From contig CM049312.1 in assembly GCA_026874595.1 (NCBI GenBank), positions 24,295,956 through 24,359,955 on the forward strand: a stretch of 64,000 bases of DNA, written 5' to 3'. Shown here piece by piece: positions 36,549 to 46,800 of this stretch (within the stretch, counting starts at the first letter, position 1; each line of letters begins with the position of its first letter). The notes beneath the pieces are model-generated. The model did no database searches and was not told where the DNA came from. It saw only the letters and a program-made list of their open reading frames with translations. The DNA comes from Sipunculus nudus (lineage: Eukaryota; Annelida; Sipuncula; Golfingiida; Sipunculidae). Position numbers and translations under genes: made by a program.

Positions 36549-39500
36549 CTGTAAAAATAAAATAATAAATAGACATCTAGATTATTAACATTTGGAACAC
36601 ACTTATAAATATAGAACCTTAACCATTATTAGTAACTTCCGTACGATCTGAGATTTGCATTTAGTGCATAGGAAAATAGTTGCAAATTTAAATGAAAATT
36701 TTATTTTGATAATAGGAATGGAGGTTTAATATTTTAGATTTCACTCGACGGAATGTAATATATTTTCATAACATTGCATAATTTATTACAATGATACGTC
36801 AGGATATAAGAATTTGCATTTAAACACACTGTAATATATTTGCATCATATGCACACAATAAGTTAGAAATGCATGAAAGTCACCATTTTTTCCTTGCAAC
36901 ACCTTCCTTTTGTGAATGCTGCAAGCATCAATATAAACTGTAAATATAATACTGAAAGTAACAATGAAACTATTTACTTTTATTAAAACAAATTTGACAT
37001 CAACCAGCTCCTGTGCATCTTTAGGGACTTTTGGTAACACTAGATTAGATGTCGTTTTATTAGAAGAAACATACATCCTTATTACATGAAAGTCTTGCGG
37101 ATGTAAACGGGATAAATAGATGACAATTATTTCAATTACCATTTATTTATAGAATTGACAGCAAAGACGCCTATTAATGTGGCAATAAACCCGGAAGCTG
37201 CACCCATAGCCGTCAAGTAAAATTCTTTCTTGTAAATCCAATTCTCTGTAAATAAATACATGTAAATAAATTCACTGTAAATGTGTAGTTAACTCTAGGT
37301 ACCCATATTGGTATTCACAGAAATACTATTGAAATAATAAATAAAAAGCCTGGCTAATATATTTTTTTTATATTTTACGGATTATTTAACGGATATTTAA
37401 AGAAGTATAACTAAAGGTCTTCACCAGTTGATGCATTCTTAATGTTGCTATACACAACCGTGCCGGACAGCTGTCTGGAACTGTTGCATGACGCTTCACG
37501 CACTTAAATACAATACCTCAATGATACCACATAATCATCAACATATTAACCATGTCATGCAGTAGACAGAAACTTGGCAAATACCTAGTATGCATCTGGT
37601 TGTATGACATACTGGCACAGATATTAAAATATATTGATATCTCTTCGCATAGCACACTGGTATAAACAAACGCCATGTAATAGTTACTTTTGCGTTTCAA
37701 GGCTGAATCTGTAACACCCGTGCTTTTATGGGTGATACCAGTACTCATTACATATTTACATTTTCCGAAATACATATATGAGACTAATGATGTTCTGTTG
37801 GCATACCGATTGTACTTACGTTGTGTGCAATATTCTCCTGTAAACCCTGGCTTACAATGACAGGTCCCGTCAACATTGTTACAGACGGTGTCGCAATTCA
37901 CAGGACACTTCATGGAACAATTGAAACCCCATGTACCTGCTTTGCATTCTGTCAGAAAATAGTCCTGTTCAAATGTACAGTTTTTTTAAGAGAGACACAT
38001 TCAATGGCAAACAGCCTATGCCACTGTTTAAAGTGAAATATACATGCTTGAACTTTGAAATGTACAGGCTGAATAACACACTACAAGTGACCAGGCAAAG
38101 CGGCTACATACACTTAATGTTGGTGAAACAAAACAAAGAAACCTTTTTTTTATATTTGAGGTTGAAAATGGTTAAAATAAATTAAATATCATGCGAACTT
38201 CACTTCAATTTACACCCGAACATGGCGTTCGCTAACATCCGGCCATTCCTCATAATTCTTTGCTCTAAACACGGTCACTCTAACAGGAGAGAAGGCATGT
38301 TAATGTCCAACACGGAAGTAGCATGAAAACATACAGCATAAATAATAATTCATGGATAGCAGGTGGAAACGAATTACATTATAATCCTTTTCAATCGTTG
38401 TACTACAGTTCACGCTACCAACCACGGTTGAAATGACTTTATGAATTCTTAATGTGAATATACCGATCCCAGTTTGAATCATGGAAATATAAAGAGGAAA
38501 AAAAATATAAATATAAAAATGTGCAAACGACAATTTTCCCCTTCATGTTGAAAGAGGTTACCGCAAGTAACGAAAAAAAGGTTGATCTTCGGGCATGCGT
38601 ATTGATCGAGTCTTAACATGGGCTTTGGAGGACCAGAGAATATTATTAGAAACTATGTACCTTTTCAGCACGTAGCCCCTGTAAAACCTGCTTTGCACTG
38701 GCACGAACCATCGTTTATGTCACAGGGAGCACTCCCAGCAGTTTGCAGAACAAGTGTTATTGCAGCTTGGTCCCCACAATCCATGAGGACAAACTAAAAG
38801 TATAAGTAGGTTTTTGTATTTTCCAGCAACATCTGAACTGATCAATTTATACATAAGTAAACTTCGTATTTTATCAGAAGCAACGTCGTGGGGTACAACG
38901 CTCGTCTCTATCCGCTGGCGAACCGGGTTGCATACCCGGTGTCGCTAGGAGTTTGGGTTGTACTGGTCCGTCTAAGGCCGGTGGTTTTCTCCGGGTTCTC
39001 CGGTTTCCTCCACCACTATAGACTACCGAACGCCATCATCTGAGCCACGCTGCTTGTCATATCTATGATGCTTGCCACTGCCATAATATCTTTTTCCAAA
39101 TCAAGCTCTTTATAAAAATATTCGATAACACTATGACGCATAGTTAAATAGCAAAATTGTAAGCCATACTGACTTCAGTAAAGAATTCACGGGGCATCAA
39201 TGTAAACCATACTGACCTCTGTAACACAGAAATTGGGTATAAACAGTTCTATATTAAGTTCGGTGATGACCTACTGTGGTCACACGTGTCTTCCATGTAG
39301 CCGGGTTTACAGTGACATTTTCCGGTCGCTCGATCACATGTGCCTTCACATCCAATGGAGCATTTTCTGACACACCCAGGTCCATACGTGCCGGATCCAC
39401 ATTCTATGGAGATACAGTTTACTTAAAATCCTATATTTTCCATTGACTAATCCTAATATTTCCTGTCCAGTCATTTACCGAAGTTATACGTAATAAGTTA

Positions 39501-40803
39501 TACGTAATAAATTATAAGAATGCGTAAGAATTAACAGCATAGTCCTCTTAAAGCGACTTTCGAAAGTAAACCTTTGTTTAAAATAAATAAATATTATTAT
39601 AAAATAAAGATAATCTGTCTTTTGTCATTCTTATAACAGTTTCATCACCAGCTGGGCAAATTTGCCCACAATTTCAGACACGTACGTGTGTACATGTATG
39701 AAGCATATTTGCATATTTGTCGGCGCCACCTGGGTTTGTAAGTTTGTGCTTTGCCGGGCAGAGCACCGTAAAACATTGACTTATCACACTATTCAAAAGG
39801 TTATTGTAATATTTTAGGACCTCAATTATAAAATAACAGGCCTCACTTTAATCATATTTTTTAATGGATATTGTTCACTGGTGATCATCCATTGCTTATT
39901 TCATACGCTTACCTATATTACTTATATTGAATGTGCAGCAAAATATATGAAAATTCAATGTTGAAAACAGATCGCTTTGTATTTAAGCACCTCGTAAGCA
40001 ATGAGCTCCGGTAAACCCGACTTTACACTGACATGAACCATCCTTAATATCACAGGGGGCGCTGTCGTCACAGTTCGAAGGGCAGTTATGACTGCAGTTA
40101 CGGCCCCAAAACCCCGGAGAACATTCTGAAAAAAGTAACGCTTTCATTAAATGCCCAAAAAGAAGAAACCGATGAACCCTGCAATTTAAAAATAAAATCG
40201 TCTAATCAAAAGGATATTTATTAAGGGCGGACAGGGCGGATCATAATAATCATCAGTAATTATCATTTTGTTATAGTATTATATGTTAAATACGCCCACC
40301 TTGATCACACAGTGCTCCATTGAAGCCGGCTCTACACTGACATTCCCCAGTAACTCGGTCACACGGGTCTTCACAACCAATGGAACATTTGGCCACACAG
40401 GCTTGTCCATACGACCCCTGTATACACTCTGGTTAATTAAGGAATGTATAAGTTCATAACCATGTTTATACATTACACCTGCGATTCAATCAGTCGATTT
40501 GAAATAAAAAGGCAAACATGCAAAGGGGTCAGTTGCTAATATGCCAATTAGAAATGAATGATCAAATATGTAAATGTTTCAAATATACCATGATATACAA
40601 AACATCTGATTTATAGTCGGCTGCTTTAACCACTAAGCTACGAGCGATCCCCAAAACACCTCTGTGTATATGCATACTTTTAAGATCTAGCAAAGTGACG
40701 TCACGGTAGTGACGTCAGAGTACTACCCACATAGTACCCATATGTCTGCAAAGCGGCTCTGTATGCAGCAGGGGGAACTGGTGGCCTTATATTGTGTGCG
40801 GCG

Positions 40804-40863
<60 letters not shown>

Positions 40864-43800
40864 GGAAACAGTAAATGGAGGAACCATCAAATCTGTTAAT
40901 TCAAAGAATACCTGTGCTCTTATTATTAACGCCAAGTCCTCGTACATATCATATGCACAGTTTTTTAGACATAATGAATTTGATATAAAGATGATTGAAT
41001 GGGACAGGTCAGATTTCAACAATAGCGCTTACCTTGCATGCAATCCGTCCCTGTAAACCCAGCGGTACAGGCGCATGATCCGTCTCTAATATCACAGGTG
41101 GCGTTGTTTGCACAGTTCTCTGGGCAAAGGCTACTACAGTTACTGCCCCAGGATCCAGTTGGACATTCTGTATATATGTTAATGCTTGGATATTTTGTTT
41201 TATTATTATATTCCAATAATATTAGTTACAAATTGGACACTTAAGCTTGTAAAAAGCGCTTGTGCTTTTATGAGTTTTTTCTTCATTTTATTGAATTGAG
41301 GGAAACATCCGGCTCACACATCACCGTGGTCAAACGTCAATCATATAACAAGCTGATTTCCACTATCAATAAAAATGCTTGATGTAATTTGGTGAAATTA
41401 GCTCATATATGATGTTTTCTTATCACATAGATTTTTGCCTCTCATTTCCCTTTTACCACATATGACAGACAAAATCTCACCTTTGTCACATATGACCCCA
41501 ATATAGCCAGGTTTACAGCGGCATATCCCGGACACTTTTTCACAGATATCGTCGCATCAAACGGAACATGTTCCTTCGCAGCCAATGCCGTACGCTCCCG
41601 ATACACATTCTGTAGAAATATGTCGATCTTATTAAACTTGGCCAATTAAGAGTAAACTCAGCAAATGGAGATACATATGGTGCATTGATACCATATTAGA
41701 TTATAATATTATTCCAGCTTCCGAATAAAAATTATGACAGAATTGTCAGAATGTTTAAGTCATTTACCATTTGACCGAATAATTGAAAATGTAACATCAT
41801 ATTAACATGAATTTTGAATGCTACAAGGAGATTGCAATGCCTTGAATGCATGCGGTCCCTGTAAACCCGGCTAAACACTGGCATGAACCGTCTCTAGCAT
41901 CACAGGTGGCGTTGTTTGCACAATTCGCGGGGCAGAGATTACTGCAGTTTCTGCCCCAAGAACCGGATTGACATTCTGAAAATTACAGTACATGATTATT
42001 TATGTTTACTTTATTCCTGCTTCAACAATTATTTTTAATATATTCAGAATACTGCAATAAGCATAATTAACAGGTAAGTACTATTGCTAACATTCTCTGT
42101 TTAATTCATGACAGGTCATCCGACATCAATTATACATTAGTGGACAGAAAATAGAGTACACGACAGGTGCTCGATAAAGGTTATTACATGAAAAACTAAT
42201 ATTGTTTCTTCAATCTGGACGCAAGGTTTCATAACCTGCCCACCCAGAATACATTTTGCTCCCATGAATCCAGGTTTACAATGACATCTTCCAGTCAATC
42301 GGTCACAGGTGTCTTCACAGCCAATGGAACATTTATCTGCACAGGCCTTTCCAAATGTCCCCGAATCACAATCTACAGATATAAGGAAATACCAGAACAC
42401 ATAGACCATCTGTTAGAAAATATAAACTAATAACCTTTGACTTTGTTAATATTAATGACTTTAATGACACTTATCGTATATATATATCTCCATCATAATA
42501 AAGCAAGCTCTGCAATGGTACTTGGACACATAATGAAAACGGGATTAATTCATTTATTTATTCCCGTTGTGGCTGTGAATGATAACAATACTTTTTCTTC
42601 TATTTCAGCATGTCCGTTTACCTTGCAAACAACCTTTGCCTGTGAATCCTGCTGCACACTGGCATGATCCGTCTCTTTTATCACAGGTGGTGTTGTCTTC
42701 ACAATTCGCTGGGCAGACTTTACTACAGTTTCTTCCCCAGTGGCCAATGGGACATTCTGTAATAATTGTCATGTTTGGATGAATTACATGTTTGAATTAA
42801 GGAATGAAGACAGAGCTTCATAACCGAATTGGTATATATACATCTTCCCAAACCTCTATGAAACTGAAAAAAATAGGTTTACTCTGATACAAGATTTGGG
42901 CTCGAAATTTCTTGGAGAAGAGGTTTGATCAATTAAATATTCATCGTATATATATGCTGCAAACATATTGCTCTAGAAACAATTTCCTCACTTACAAGAT
43001 TTTCATGGAAACATTATGATAAAGGATGAAATGATGCAACTTTTGCACCGTACGTATTTCCGTATCAATCGTATCAATGGTTGTTTGACCAAATTTATTG
43101 TTTCCTGTAAATTACTGTTATGATAGTAGGGCCTTAAACCATAATCCAATCATCATTAAACCAGGACAGAAGGCAGAAATAACCCCTACTGAGGATCATT
43201 TACTATAGCATTTGCGAATCAAATATTCTTCAGGGGTATAATTAATCACGATTAATTTACAGGTCATCAGTCATCGACTCTCACTTTGGGAGTAGAATAA
43301 AATAAAACAAAATAGGTCGACACGTGAGATTGTAAACTTTGAAGTTGATGTTGCACTCGGCGTTTGTTTCTTCCCTTTAAACTCTAAGCTTGCATTGCCT
43401 GCTCACCTTGATCGCATTGTGCTCCCATGAAACCAGTCTTACACTGACATTTTCCGTTAAATCGGTCACAGGTGTCTTCGCATCCAACAGAACATCTCCC
43501 TGCACATGCCTTCCCGTACATTCCCGAAGCACACTCTGAAGAAATACATCTAAATGATTAAACCTGGATAATAATGTAGAATGTGCATCTGTATAAACGG
43601 TTTCTCAAGATAACCTATTAATACAAAAATTCATATTAGAACAATCAAATTTCTAAGAAATTAAGGACTGAAAGGACTCGGATTTCATTAAAAAAATGCC
43701 TTTTTTATGAGTCGGCTTGAAAAAGCCAGGTGTAACTTTGTTTCATCCGGATTTTTTGTGTCCTTTAAAAAAATCTCAAAAAAGCAATGTCAAAATAATA

Positions 43801-46800
43801 TTTTTTTCTTGAAAATTAATCGGTAGATTTTAAAAAGACGTTCACCATGCTGGCAGTCTGCTCCTATAAACCCGGCTGCACACTGGCATGAACCATCTCT
43901 GGTATCACAGGTGTCGTTGTCTGCGCAGTTCACTGGACAGAGGCTACTGCAGTTTCTCCCCCAAGAACCGGGCATACATTCTGAATCAATTGTAGTAGTT
44001 AATTTATTTTGAGACTGAGAAAAATCAGATCAAGACAACTCCCCATTGAACTAAAAGTGAGACCAGCAATTACTCCGATACAAGATTTGGGCTTCATATC
44101 CTATGTTAAAGTGGCTTGATCAATAGATTATTCATCCCTGATATTTGATGAAAACATATTGCTTTAGACACATTTTCCATACTTACTAATTTCACAGTGA
44201 AGTATTACTATGTCTGACTTACAACTTAATGGAAAAAAGGATGAAAGGATGTGGAGTTTTTTTTTTGCATTGAATGAAAGTGTCACTGCTCGTTTGTCCA
44301 CCCAGTTCCATATATGTTAATGATAGTGGGGGCCTCAACCAAAATTCAATCTGTATTAATTTTAGACCAGCACTGAAAGATCCTTCTCAGGACCTTTTGC
44401 TATGGGATTTCTGAATCAAGTATTATTGTTCAGCGGAATAATTAATCATACTTACCTATTATTTCATTAATGTTAATTAATGTAACTACTTTATTGTTTT
44501 AGACAGCATCACTTTACAAACTGGGCTCACCTTGGTCACAAATGGTTCCCATGCAACCCGGTTTACAGCTGCACTTCCCGGAGACTCTGTCACAAATGTC
44601 TTCGCATCCGATGGAGCATTTCTTAGCACATGCCTTCCCGTACGTTCCCGAATCACATTCTGCCAAGCACACAAAATATATCCTGATGAACAGTTTAGAA
44701 TAAACAGAGATACATTAGATCTATTAGTATAAAGTGCATGTCCTGTCCCAGAAATAAAATTTGAATTATGATTTTTTTATCGGAATAGAATACTGGCAAA
44801 GAAGCTGAATTTCAAATATTTTATTTGGTTTAAGTGTGGAGTATTTGCATTACATACAACAAAAATAGAATGATATACAAGCACCAACTAAGTTCACCTT
44901 GTAAGCAATGTATCCCTTTAAATCCGGCTTTACATAAGCAAGATCCGTCTCTGGAATCACATATAGTGTTGTTTTCACAGTTCTCTGGACAGTGGTTGCT
45001 GCAGTTTCTGCCCCAGAACTTGTTTGGACATTCTGCAATTATTTCGGAGTGCAATTATTTCGGAGATTCCACGATCCTTTTCGTTTTTATAAAATACATG
45101 TAGAGGTCAACTCATTATAAAGAAGATTATCAAGTGGAACATTAATGCATAGTGTTTCAAGACGTCCGTTACTCTTAATTAAATTACGGTAGTGTCTGGT
45201 GGTTGTGATCTGTCATAATTTTGGCATTTGTTTTCTTTTGTTTGTGGAATTGAAATATTTCTTTGTGCAATTCTTCTCGTCAATATTAAAAAAAAAATAT
45301 TGTGTCCTATTTATTCTAATAATATCATGATTGTCTGGTTATCCTGACACCAAAGAACGCTAAAAATTGGAACACTATACGACGGAGCTATCAAACAAGT
45401 AATGTAGACACGAACTAAATAATAGCATGGAGGATTCGTAGGACAAGATACTGGCATACTAACACCAAATCAGCAAGCACCTAACCAAAAATGTGATTCA
45501 AATGCCGTTTCCTTCATATCATCAGTTATCTTGTCTTGAACAAAACGTTTGATTTTAACACAATTTTTTTAACACCAACTACAATTAACCATTGTTGGTT
45601 AACAGGTGTATCTGTGTTTGAACCTGTGGTTGACAAAGAAGCAAAGGGTACATCACCTCGATCACAGTTAAACCCAGCGAATCCGGGCTTACACGTACAG
45701 GTACCATTAGTTCTATCACAGGTGTTTTCACATCCAACCGAGCAGGTCCGCAGACAGTTCTGGCCAAACCATCCTGGCCCGCAGACTGAAATAAAATCCC
45801 CTCTCTCATTGTTCGTGCATAAAAATGAATGTATATATACTATTAAGATCTCCCTCACGCATCTTAGCATGCTCTTTCCAGCAAAGATGATGCTTATTTT
45901 AACGTTTTTCTATTATTCTATTGCTTGAAATTATTCTAGTCTCTAGACTGTGTAATATTTTATATAATTCCCATAATATGTGTAATTCTGATTCTATTTT
46001 GAGGGTAGGGATAAAATAAATTTCACAGAATCAATTTTAAGATGCAAAAATATATTAAATACCGGAAGAGCAGTGACGCCCATAAAACCCGCTTTGACAG
46101 ACACATGACCCGTCTTTTCTGTTACATGCTTTGTCGCGCTTACAGATCGGGGAGCATGTCTCTTTGCAGTTCCTTCCCCAACGGCCATCGGGGCATTCTA
46201 AATGAAGTATTATTTGTTTCTTAAATAACATATTGCTGATACATCAGCTGTAACATGTTTGTTAAAAAAGTCATGGCTACTGTTCCATGTATTGATGCAG
46301 AGATAACGTATGCACCTACCTTCATCACACTCTGTCCCCCTAAAGCCGGGTTTACATTGACATTGACCACTTACTGCGTGGCATGCATCGGTACAACCCA
46401 CGGAACATTTCCTACATCCTGGACCATAGGAACCAGGCTGACATTCTAAAAATGAGACACGGGATACCATTACAATAGTTACACAGGATACCTATACTGA
46501 AACATTTGTTTAAACATGAGTGAGCTGTGAAGAAAAATACTAAAACGATCAGACTCATTTTATAACTAATGTTGAAGTCGAATAATGTACTGCCAAATAG
46601 AACTGCAAAAATAATCATATCGTTTCCTTTTGTAATAATTTTTTTTAATGAAATTAAGTGATATCGCCGTCTTCTTTATGTATCTACCTCTTGTGAATGA
46701 CACATATACATTACATCCGTATTTCAGTGAAGGTCAAAGAAATAACAAATACTCTTTTTATCGATTATTTTCAATAAATGCATCTAAAGTATTGCCACCC

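Noticed and set aside
44834-45103. Plus-strand Cys/Pro-containing frames opposite EGF exons (also 41038, 42579, 45536)
   Set aside because: They are antisense shadows of the EGF exons and lack splice or domain support.
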